Source: Ruminococcus sp. (GTDB lineage: Bacteria; Bacillota; Clostridia; Oscillospirales; Ruminococcaceae). From it: a stretch of 64,000 nucleotides of DNA. Each line of letters starts with the position of its first letter. Position 1 is the stretch's first letter. This document shows positions 42,216 through 49,381 of this stretch, piece by piece. Where the stretch lies: positions 62,001-126,000 of the forward strand of contig JAFXVY010000089.1 in assembly GCA_017534595.1 (NCBI GenBank). The letters run 5' to 3'. The notes beneath the pieces were generated by a model. That model was not told where the DNA came from. It saw nothing but the letters and a program-made list of their open reading frames with translations, and made no database searches. The position numbers were made by a program, and so were the translations under genes.

Positions 42216-44585
42216 TTATTCACCGCTGAATACTCTCTTTGCGATATCGCAGCTTTCCTTGGCGTCCCTGGCATAGAAATCGGCGCCGATGGACTCGGCA
42301 TAATCGGGAGTGAGCACAGCTCCCCCGACCACCACCTTGCACCCGGGATACTGCTCATGCAGCAGGGTTATGGTCTTTTCCATACTCGGAAGGGTCGTAG
42401 TCATAAGAGCCGAGAGCCCGACGAGCTTGACCTGCTCTCTGATCGCAGTATCCACAACGAGCTGACAGTCAACATCCTTGCCGAGGTCTATTACATCGTA
42501 GCCGTAATTCTCGAGCAGTACCTTGACGATGTTCTTGCCTATATCGTGAACGTCGCCCTTGACGGTGGCAAGAACTATCTTTCCCTTGCTCTCGGAGGTC
42601 TTGCCCGAGGCGGCAAGATGCTCCTTGATGACCTCAAAGCAAGCCTGCGCCACACCCGCCGACTGAATGAGCTGCGGAAGAAATATCCTGCCCGCCTCAA
42701 AGTCGGAGCCGGTCTTGTCGAGCGCGGGGATGAGCATTGTGTCGATGATCTCCATGGCGTCCTTTTTGCCGAGTAGGTCACGGGTTATCCTTGCGCCCTC
42801 ACCCTTTAGTCCGTTGAAGATCGCATAAGGCAGATCGTCGGACGCTGCCTTTTCCGCCGGCTTGGCAGCGAGAGCCTCAGTATTGCCGTAGTGGGCTATG
42901 AAGTCCACCGAGCCCTTGTCGTGATTGGCAAGCAGCTTATATGCTCTCACCGACTGCATCATCGCATCAATATTCGGGTTGATTATCGGAAGCGTAAGAC
43001 CTTTTGTCAGAGCCATAGTAAGGAAGTGCGAGTTGACTATCTCTCTCGACGGCAGACCGAAGCTTATGTTCGACACGCCGAGCACAGTCCGGCAGCCCAG
43101 CTCCTTGACTACTCTTTCAAGAGCCTCGAGAGTCTGCATAACGCCCTCCTGCTCGGCGGATGCGGTAAGGGTCAGGCAGTCGATAAAGACGTTTCTTCTG
43201 TCGATACCAAGAGCTTCGGCGCGTTTAACGATCTTCTCCGCGATGGCAAAGCGAGCCTCGGCGGTCTTGGGGATGCCGTTCTCGTCAAGACAGAGCCCGA
43301 CCACGCCGGCGCCGTATTTCTTAACAAGCGGCAGCACGTTCTGCAGCGACTTTTCCTCGCCGTTAACGGAATTCACTATCGCCTTGCCGTTATAGATACG
43401 CAGCCCGGCCTCGATGACCTCGGGATCGGTGGAGTCAAGCTGCAGGGGCAGATCGGTGATCTCCTGCAAAGCCTTGACGACTCTTACCATCATTTCCTTC
43501 TCGTCGATGCCCGGCAGACCCACATTGACATCAAGGATATCGGCGCCGGCGTGCTGCTGCTCTATCGCCTGAGTGAGTATGTAGTCTATGTCGTTGTTGA
43601 GCAGCGCCTCCTTGAAGCGCTTTTTGCCTGTGGGATTTATGCGCTCGCCGATAACTCTCGGGCAGCTTATCCTGACGGTGTTTGCAGGTGTGCAGCAGAC
43701 AGGCTCGAGGGCAGGCACAGTCTTCTGATACTTCCTGCCGGAATAAGCCTTTTTGAGCTCGCGGATAAAATCGGGCGAAGTGCCGCAGCAGCCACCGACG
43801 AATTTGACCCCGAGAGGTATCAGCTCGGTCATCAGCTCCGCGAAGCCGGGAGCGTCGATACCGTATTCTCCGGTGACGGAATCCGGGAGTCCTGCATTGG
43901 GCTTGAGCACGATTGGCAGAGATGTGTCCCTTGCCATTTCCTCGACTATCGGCATAAGCTCCTTGGGGCCGAGGGAGCAGTTCACACCTATCGCATCAAC
44001 ACCGAGCCCGCCGATAGTGTAAGCCATGGCGCTGACGCTGCAGCCGGTGAACGTCCTCTTATTCTCCTCAAAGGTCATGGTGGTGATGATCGGGAGATCT
44101 GAGTTCTCCTTGGCGGCAAGCACGGCTGCCTTGAGCTCATGAAGATCGGTCATCGTCTCGAAGACGATCAGGTCGGCGTCGCAGCCGGCCTCTATGATCT
44201 CCTTGTAGATATCGTAGGCCTTCTCAAAGGAGAGAGTTCCGGCAGGCTCGAGCAGCTGACCTATGGGGCCTATATCGAGAGCGACGAGGGTATCCGAGCC
44301 CTCCGCAGCGATACGGGCATTCTTTATCGCCGCCCTGACCACCTCGGAGACCGTCTTTCCGCTGCGGGACAGCTTGTAGCTGTTGGCGCCGAAGGTGTTA
44401 GCATAAATGATATCGGAACCGGCAGCTATATACTGCTTATGGATATCTATGATCCACTCCGGGCTCTCGATATTCTTGAGTTCGGGGATCTCACCCATTT
44501 TCAGACCCTTGTCAAAAAGCATCGTGCCCATCGCGCCGTCAAGGAAGATGAACTCGCGCTCGCAGAGTAAAGTTTTAAGATCCAC
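42216..44585 (-). CDS. metH: cobalamin-dependent methionine synthase, catalytic part (lacks reactivation domain)
   Basis: About 789 residues from a GTG at 44585 that follows AAAGGAGG; an in-frame ATG at 44621 lies inside the previous gene without a ribosome site. Domain order: homocysteine-binding barrel with zinc cysteines (GVNCSLG and GGCCGTSP), pterin-binding barrel from about residue 310 (INPTGKKRFKEAL), then the cobalamin cap and Rossmann domain with the ligand motif DVHDIGKN. The enzyme transfers a methyl group from methyltetrahydrofolate to homocysteine. The C-terminal SAM-binding reactivation domain of long MetH is absent and is supplied by the next gene upstream. Confidence 0.95.
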   Translation of the reverse strand: MDLKTLLCEREFIFLDGAMGTMLFDKGLKMGEIPELKNIESPEWIIDIHKQYIAAGSDIIYANTFGANSYKLSRSGKTVSEVVRAAIKNARIAAEGSDTLVALDIGPIGQLLEPAGTLSFEKAYDIYKEIIEAGCDADLIVFETMTDLHELKAAVLAAKENSDLPIITTMTFEENKRTFTGCSVSAMAYTIGGLGVDAIGVNCSLGPKELMPIVEEMARDTSLPIVLKPNAGLPDSVTGEYGIDAPGFAELMTELIPLGVKFVGGCCGTSPDFIRELKKAYSGRKYQKTVPALEPVCCTPANTVRISCPRVIGERINPTGKKRFKEALLNNDIDYILTQAIEQQHAGADILDVNVGLPGIDEKEMMVRVVKALQEITDLPLQLDSTDPEVIEAGLRIYNGKAIVNSVNGEEKSLQNVLPLVKKYGAGVVGLCLDENGIPKTAEARFAIAEKIVKRAEALGIDRRNVFIDCLTLTASAEQEGVMQTLEALERVVKELGCRTVLGVSNISFGLPSREIVNSHFLTMALTKGLTLPIINPNIDAMMQSVRAYKLLANHDKGSVDFIAHYGNTEALAAKPAEKAASDDLPYAIFNGLKGEGARITRDLLGKKDAMEIIDTMLIPALDKTGSDFEAGRIFLPQLIQSAGVAQACFEVIKEHLAASGKTSESKGKIVLATVKGDVHDIGKNIVKVLLENYGYDVIDLGKDVDCQLVVDTAIREQVKLVGLSALMTTTLPSMEKTITLLHEQYPGCKVVVGGAVLTPDYAESIGADFYARDAKESCDIAKRVFSGE

Positions 44586-45243
44586 AGTGATAGCCTCCTT
44601 TGCGAAAACTGCAGTTTTCATACATGATACATCCGATACAGCCCTTTACAGCCTTCGGAAGACTTGTCCGTGATATCCCTATCACGGCAGTCACGGATTT
44701 TGAGGGTATGAGCATAAGGCTGTCGGTCACGCTGAGACCGATCCTCTTGCCCGCATTCATTACGTTTATGATCTCCGGCTGCAGTGAAAGCGGAAGGTCG
44801 CCGTAGCCGGGGGAATAACGCCAGGTCAGAAATTTGCCGGGGAGCTTTTCCGCAAGTTCCTTCTCCGCCTCGTCGCAGACCGATTCTATAGCCGCGCTCG
44901 CAAGGCAGTCGGTGACATAGGATGCTGCCATATCCTCTGCGGCAAGGGAGCTGATGAGCCTGTCGGCGCCGAGAGAGAGCGTCGCGCAGAGCAGAGCGCA
45001 TTCATCGCAGCCTTCAAGGTGGCTCGCTATCGACTCACCGGTAAGCAGGAGCCCGGTGCCGGAAAGCGCTATGCCGGCTTCCGTCCTTTCGATGCCGAAG
45101 ACCTTCAGGATATAATTCGGGCTCACCGCCTCAAGCAGGCGCTTTTCGCACTCGTCCACCAATGGCATGAGCACGGAAGCGTCCCTGCCGCGTGTACCCA
45201 TATACACGAGGGCGAGGTCTTTATCTATTGTGATGGTATCCAT
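44575..45243 (-). CDS. separate MetH reactivation-domain protein
   Basis: 222 residues matching the vitamin B12-dependent methionine synthase activation domain. The RYSPGYGD motif (near residue 140) matches the SAM-binding RPAPGYP-type signature of MetH C-termini, followed by LPLSLQPEIINVMNA and a GLSVTDSLML segment. It reductively remethylates inactive cob(II)alamin on MetH using SAM. Its end overlaps metH by 11 bp, and the metH ribosome site is embedded in its last codons. So the two halves of a normally single protein are made side by side. Confidence 0.88.
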   Translation of the reverse strand: MDTITIDKDLALVYMGTRGRDASVLMPLVDECEKRLLEAVSPNYILKVFGIERTEAGIALSGTGLLLTGESIASHLEGCDECALLCATLSLGADRLISSLAAEDMAASYVTDCLASAAIESVCDEAEKELAEKLPGKFLTWRYSPGYGDLPLSLQPEIINVMNAGKRIGLSVTDSLMLIPSKSVTAVIGISRTSLPKAVKGCIGCIMYENCSFRKGGYHCGS

Positions 45244-45259
45244 TCATTTCACCGTCATT

Positions 45260-46579
45260 TCAGCTGAGCATATCGTCGATAACAAAGGGCAGCTCGACGA
45301 TAAAGCATACGCCTCCCTCATACAGGTTCTCGACCGAGGCCTTGCCTCCGCAAAGGTCGAGAATTCTCTTGACCAGTGCAAGGCCGAGACCGTTGCCTTC
45401 GGTCTTTCTCGAGTGGTCGCCCTGATAGAATTTCTCGAATATCTTTTCCTGCGCGTCACGGGAGATGCTGGGACCGTTGTCCGAGATACGCGCCGTGATG
45501 TTCGACTCCGTCCTGAACAGGTGAACGGAGATAAGACCGTTCTCGGGAGTGAACTTGATCGCATTGTTTATGATGTTCTGCCAGATTTGTCCCATAAGAT
45601 CCTCGTTGCCGTAATAGTAGATATCGTCAAGTGCGATGTCCATTTCGATATTCTTCTTAGACCATTCCGGCTCGAGCATAAGGATGATCTTTCTGATCTG
45701 CTCGTCGAGGGAGAAGCGGGTCTTCTGACCAATAGTCTTCTGGTTTTCCAGCTTGGACAGGTTAAGTATGTTAGTCGCAAGCTTAGTCAGACGTCCGGTC
45801 TCCTCAATGATTATCCGGGTGTACTCGTTGCGCTCCTCGGGAGTGATCTCGTCGGCCTGCAGCAGCTTGGCAAAGCCCTGTATAGACGCAAGCGGAGTCT
45901 TGAACTCGTGGGAAACATTGGAGATGAAGTCGCCGCGAAGGGTCTCGGTGCCCGAGAGCTCCTCCGCCATTCGGTTGAAGTTCTTTTGCAGCGCACGGTA
46001 CTCCTGAACGCCTGTCTCATCCACCCTGACCTTGAAGTTGCCGTGTGCGACCTCCGAAGCCGCACGGCTCAGGCTCTCGACAGGGCTCAGAACGACTCTC
46101 GTTATAAATACGGTGATAAGTGTACCCACGACAAGGCAGATGATAAACGAAAGGATAACTACAAAATAGATGACCCAGTAGTTGTTGTCCTTCGAGGTGC
46201 CGCTTATAAGATAGTAGCTGCTGCCGTCGGTATAATACAGCTTCGAGCTGGGGAATATGCCCGTGGTATCGACATAGTATGTATTTCTGCTGTCCGCAAG
46301 CAGGATATCGTATTTGATATCCGCGATCTGCTCACTGTCCGACGAGAGCTCCTCTATCGAGATCGGAGGAACGGAGAGCCATTCCTTGATATCGTTCATA
46401 GAGATGCCGTCGAGCCGCATCAGCTTTATGGTGTTCGCAATTCCTACTACCTGATTTTCAGAGTTCTCCCGCATGATCGGCTTGAAGATAAAAGCAAGTA
46501 TCGCAAGCGAAAGAGCCGCAGATATGAACATTACTCCGAAATACATCAGTGCGACCTTCAGGCTCAGACTGAATTTCAT
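45260..46579 (-). CDS. two-component sensor histidine kinase
   Basis: 439 residues: membrane helix at about 11-33, an extracytoplasmic sensor region of about 110 residues, a second helix near 148-172, a HAMP domain, then HisKA with the phosphorylated His in VSHEFKTPLAS (about residue 225). The HATPase domain follows, with N box NIINNAIKF, G1 ISDNGPS and G2 GNGLGLALV. No known ligand motif was recognised in the sensor region. It follows the response regulator by 15 bp and precedes the metH pair by 16 bp. Confidence 0.93.
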   Translation of the reverse strand: MKFSLSLKVALMYFGVMFISAALSLAILAFIFKPIMRENSENQVVGIANTIKLMRLDGISMNDIKEWLSVPPISIEELSSDSEQIADIKYDILLADSRNTYYVDTTGIFPSSKLYYTDGSSYYLISGTSKDNNYWVIYFVVILSFIICLVVGTLITVFITRVVLSPVESLSRAASEVAHGNFKVRVDETGVQEYRALQKNFNRMAEELSGTETLRGDFISNVSHEFKTPLASIQGFAKLLQADEITPEERNEYTRIIIEETGRLTKLATNILNLSKLENQKTIGQKTRFSLDEQIRKIILMLEPEWSKKNIEMDIALDDIYYYGNEDLMGQIWQNIINNAIKFTPENGLISVHLFRTESNITARISDNGPSISRDAQEKIFEKFYQGDHSRKTEGNGLGLALVKRILDLCGGKASVENLYEGGVCFIVELPFVIDDMLS

Positions 46580-46594
46580 ACGCGCCTCCTGCGG

Positions 46595-47272
46595 TCAGAC
46601 GAGCTTAACAGCCTTATAGCCGAGGCCTCTTACCGTGATTATCTCAAAGTTGGGGTTGCTGTTGTATCTTTCGCGCAGACGCTTGATGTGAACATCCACC
46701 GTTCTCTCATCGACCTCTGACTCCATGCCCCAGAGCTCGTCGAGCAGCTGGCGGCGGGTAAAGATCTTGTTCGGATAGGAGAGCAGCTTGAACAGAAGAA
46801 GAAATTCCTTCTGCGGGATCGTCTCGGCCTGCGCTGCGCCGAAGCGCACCGACTGCGCATCGTAATCGAGCACGCAGTTGCCGACAACGAGCGAATGCTC
46901 CGACGCCATCTTCGCACGCCTGAGCAGAGCCCCGACCCTGAGTATCATCTCGTTGACATCTATCGGCTTGACCATATAATCGTCAACACCAAGCATAAAG
47001 CCCCGCTGCTTGTCCTCAAAGGATTCCTTTGCAGTGACCAGCAGGATCGGCATCTCGAAATTGGCCCGCCTGAGACTTGTAGTCAGCTCGTAGCCGTCCA
47101 TATTCGGCATCATTATATCCGAGATCACAATATCAATGCTTGTCTTCTCCAGAAGATCGAGCGCGGCCTCACCGTCCTCAGCCGTGAAGGGCTCATACCC
47201 GTTCTGCTTGAGCGCAGCGGACATGAGTTTTCTGAGATTTCCGTCATCCTCGACCACGAGTACCTTAAACAA
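46595..47272 (-). CDS. OmpR/PhoB-family response regulator
   Basis: 225 residues from a TTG at 47272 with GGAGG about 9 nt upstream; a longer frame to 47326 has no ribosome site. The receiver domain is intact: acidic pocket VVEDDG, phosphorylated Asp52 in VISDIMMPN, and the Lys of MVKPIDVNE. The winged-helix DNA-binding domain ends in DERTVDVHIKRLRERY. First gene of a run with its kinase and the split methionine synthase. Confidence 0.95.
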   Translation of the reverse strand: MFKVLVVEDDGNLRKLMSAALKQNGYEPFTAEDGEAALDLLEKTSIDIVISDIMMPNMDGYELTTSLRRANFEMPILLVTAKESFEDKQRGFMLGVDDYMVKPIDVNEMILRVGALLRRAKMASEHSLVVGNCVLDYDAQSVRFGAAQAETIPQKEFLLLFKLLSYPNKIFTRRQLLDELWGMESEVDERTVDVHIKRLRERYNSNPNFEIITVRGLGYKAVKLV

Positions 47273-47313
47273 TCGAATACGCCTCCGTTCCCGTAAAATT
47301 ATTCCAAATATCA

Positions 47314-47322
47314 GTATATCAT
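47314..47322 (-). promoter_or_regulatory. possible extended -10 promoter of the two-component operon
   Basis: TGATATACT on the minus strand, about 40 bp before the regulator start, without a good -35. Two GTTCACA copies (47370-47376 and 47425-47431 on the plus strand) lie upstream and might be regulator sites. No SAM or cobalamin riboswitch was recognised. Confidence 0.4.
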
Positions 47323-47437
47323 CCACTTATGAACCTGATATTAACAGAATCAATAGTTTGTTTACATAAAGTTCACAATTAAAATTTCAAAACGTCCGTT
47401 TTTTTGCCCTGTAATTCATATTCGGTTCACACAGAAC

Positions 47438-47606
47438 TGTTATTATATAGATGTCGAAAGGAACAAGGCTTCCGGAAGACACCTCGAGGTATGATAAAAC
47501 TTAAAGTCAGACCTTACCTCACTTCCCTCATACAATCCAAATTGTATAAAGGTCATAACTTTAAGTTTTATCATAACTCGAACTTAAATCCCTTTCATAA
47601 TTCTAT
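47438..47606 (+). ncRNA. candidate rod-shaped structured RNA
   Basis: No protein-coding signal. An extended -10 (TG-T-TATTAT, 47438-47446) is followed at the predicted start by TGTCGAA (47452-47458). Then a nested inverted repeat: GAAAGG/CCTTTC, a 23 bp arm with one mismatch (47485-47507 with 47558-47580, including 18 perfect pairs), GACCTT/AAGGTC, and ATACAAT/ATTGTAT closing on CCAA. CTTCCGGAAG and CCTCGAGG palindromes lie on the 5' side. A strong terminator follows at 47607-47654. Predicted transcript about 200 nt. Function unknown. Confidence 0.55.
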
Positions 47607-47654
47607 AAAAACTAATGCTTATTACAGCCGATAGTAGTAGGCATTAGTTTTTTT
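47607..47654. terminator. bidirectional terminator of the RNA locus
   Basis: 12 bp stem AAAAACTAATGC/GCATTAGTTTTT with a 22 nt loop and seven T on the plus strand; the minus side also ends in T-rich sequence. Confidence 0.8.
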
Positions 47655-47675
47655 ATGGGCATTTTTGCAAAAACA

Positions 47676-47704
47676 GGAGCGGAGACTTTTACGGCCTCCG
47701 CTCC
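47676..47704 (-). terminator. terminator of the yicC-spoVM operon
   Basis: Perfect 9 bp stem GGAGCGGAG/CTCCGCTCC with an 11 nt loop, followed by TGTTTTTG on the minus strand, shortly after spoVM. Confidence 0.85.
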
Positions 47705-47727
47705 TTTTCCTTCTGCGCACTTCGGGA

Positions 47728-47817
47728 CTAATCTGCGGGATCGTTCTTTCTGATCCCGAATACCAGACGAAGTATCCCTGAGACAAAGCGGTTGCTCTTT
47801 ACTACTACGACCTTCAT
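47728..47817 (-). CDS. spoVM: stage V sporulation protein SpoVM (29 residues)
   Basis: Very short gene reading MKVVVVKSNRFVSGILRLVF followed by GIRKNDPAD. SpoVM is an amphipathic helical peptide of about 26 residues that marks the convex forespore membrane and anchors the SpoIVA coat platform. The hydrophobic start, central Gly-Ile-Leu-Arg turn and basic end match the family. GGGAGG sits at the right distance before the ATG. The gene lies after thiN, as in Bacillus (prkC-rsgA-rpe-thiN-spoVM-rpmB). The longer overlapping frame at 47612-47848 is not conserved-looking and is rejected. Confidence 0.85.
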   Translation of the reverse strand: MKVVVVKSNRFVSGILRLVFGIRKNDPAD

Positions 47818-47873
47818 AAGTATTACCTCCCTGAGTGTGATAATACATACTATGCGTCAGATCAATTATTTGC

Positions 47874-48497
47874 TCATTCGCGGGAGCAGATCACCAGAAG
47901 CCTGCCGGATCTGAAAGATATCCCGGCCTCACGGCCTGCAAAGTGATTGGATACTCCCAGCGGAAATCCCGAGCCGAGCGTTATATCCTGCGCGGGATAA
48001 TCGGTCCCTGCGAGAGTGAGTCCCCCGACCTCGGGAGAGTAAGCGAACAGAGAGAGCGTGAAGCCCTCAAATGCGGGAACGGTATGGCTCCCCGGATCAA
48101 GGAGAAATATCCTCTCGTTTTCGGAGACTATCCTTCCCGACGCTCCGTTATCAAGCAGAAACGCCAAAGACTGTACAGCGGCAAAGGTATGGTCGAGCCT
48201 GCCGCCCGTGGCGCCGAAGACGGTAAAGCTGTCCGCTCCGCGCCGCAGCCCCTCTCTTACCGCCAGCATAAGGTCGGTGTCATCCTTCCTGACGGGATAG
48301 GTCAGAACGTTTACTCCCTCCGGCTTGTCCGAGGAATCAAAATCCCCGACGACGATATCGGGACGCACTCCGAGAGCCTCACAAAGTCTGTATCCGCTGT
48401 CGGCAGCGATACGCAGGGCGCCCGGCACCCTTGCAGCCTCATAGACCTCTCTGCCGACAGGATCACCGCCGCAGAAGATCTCACACGATCCGCTCAT
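47874..48497 (-). CDS. thiN: thiamine pyrophosphokinase
   Basis: 207-residue thiamine diphosphokinase that makes thiamine pyrophosphate from thiamine and ATP. Conserved blocks: ADSGYRLC, the PDIVVGDFDSSDKPEG motif with its acidic metal ligands, KDDTDLMLAV and GATGGRLDHTFA. The start overlaps the rsgA stop (ATGA), so it is coupled. Last enzyme gene before spoVM. Confidence 0.93.
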   Translation of the reverse strand: MSGSCEIFCGGDPVGREVYEAARVPGALRIAADSGYRLCEALGVRPDIVVGDFDSSDKPEGVNVLTYPVRKDDTDLMLAVREGLRRGADSFTVFGATGGRLDHTFAAVQSLAFLLDNGASGRIVSENERIFLLDPGSHTVPAFEGFTLSLFAYSPEVGGLTLAGTDYPAQDITLGSGFPLGVSNHFAGREAGISFRSGRLLVICSRE

Positions 48498-49375
48498 TTC
48501 TTATGCTCCCATTCCTTGAGGAGCTTGGCCTCCTCATACATCGTTTTATAGCTCTCGTGGCGGGTTCCGGGGATGAGTCCCTTTTCCACAGCCTCTATAA
48601 CGGCGCAGCCCTTCTCGGAGGTATGGCTGCAATCGGCAAAACGGCAGCCTGAAGTAAACTCCCCGAACTCGGTAAAACAGTCCGCGAGCTGATCCTTGAA
48701 TATGATATCGTACTGATTGGTCTCGAAGCTTGAGAAGCCGGGAGTGTCGGCGACATATCCGCCCTCCGGCAGCTTGAACAGCTCGATATGCCGGGTGGTA
48801 TGCCGTCCGCGGCCGAGCTTTCGGCTGATCTCGCCGGTGGCGAAATCGCGGTCGGGAAAGATATTCTGCATAAGTGAGGACTTCCCGACGCCGGTATTCC
48901 CGGTGAACGCCGAAAGCTTGCCGGCTATGAGCTCCCTGACCTCCTCACTTCCCTTGCCAGTCACGTTATCAACCGTAACGGCACGGATACCTGCCCTGCG
49001 GTAGATGTCCGCATACTCGGAGGGATCCTGCTTGTCGATCTTCGTGAACACCACAACAGGCTCGATATGCTTGAACACAGCGATAGCTATGAACTTATCG
49101 AGCAGCAGAAGATTGGGCGCAGGCTCACAGGAGGATGCGACAAACACAAGTATATCGAGGTTTGCGAGCGGAGGTCTTATCAGCAGCGAGCTGCGCTCCC
49201 CTATCGTTTCGATGACGCCGCAGCCGTCGCTTTCAAGCGAAAAGCTGACCCTGTCACCGCAGACGGGACTTATGCTGCGCTTCCTGAAAACGCCTCTTGC
49301 CTTACATTCATATACACCTTCGGAGGCCTCTACGGTGTAGAGACCTCCGATAGATTTTATAATTATACCCTGCAT
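48494..49375 (-). CDS. rsgA: ribosome small subunit GTPase RsgA
   Basis: 293-residue circularly permuted GTPase that checks late 30S assembly. An OB-fold N-terminus is followed by the permuted motifs: G4 TKID, G1 GNTGVGKSSL and G3 DTPGF. A C-terminal zinc knuckle has Cys and His in CRFADCSHTSEKGC. It lies 6 bp after prkC. In Bacillus rpe intervenes between rsgA and thiN; here it does not. Confidence 0.95.
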   Translation of the reverse strand: MQGIIIKSIGGLYTVEASEGVYECKARGVFRKRSISPVCGDRVSFSLESDGCGVIETIGERSSLLIRPPLANLDILVFVASSCEPAPNLLLLDKFIAIAVFKHIEPVVVFTKIDKQDPSEYADIYRRAGIRAVTVDNVTGKGSEEVRELIAGKLSAFTGNTGVGKSSLMQNIFPDRDFATGEISRKLGRGRHTTRHIELFKLPEGGYVADTPGFSSFETNQYDIIFKDQLADCFTEFGEFTSGCRFADCSHTSEKGCAVIEAVEKGLIPGTRHESYKTMYEEAKLLKEWEHKK

Positions 49376-49381
49376 AGCCGA

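Noticed and set aside
44590..44621. Upstream ATG of the metH frame
   Set aside because: It lies inside the reactivation-domain gene without a ribosome site; the GTG at 44585 after AAAGGAGG fits better.
47273..47437. Search for a SAM or cobalamin riboswitch ahead of the two-component/metH genes
   Set aside because: No B12-box or SAM-type helices were recognisable in this short region.
47612..47848. 78-codon minus-strand frame overlapping spoVM
   Set aside because: Its start lacks a ribosome site and it crosses the operon terminator; the 29-residue SpoVM frame with GGGAGG explains the region better.
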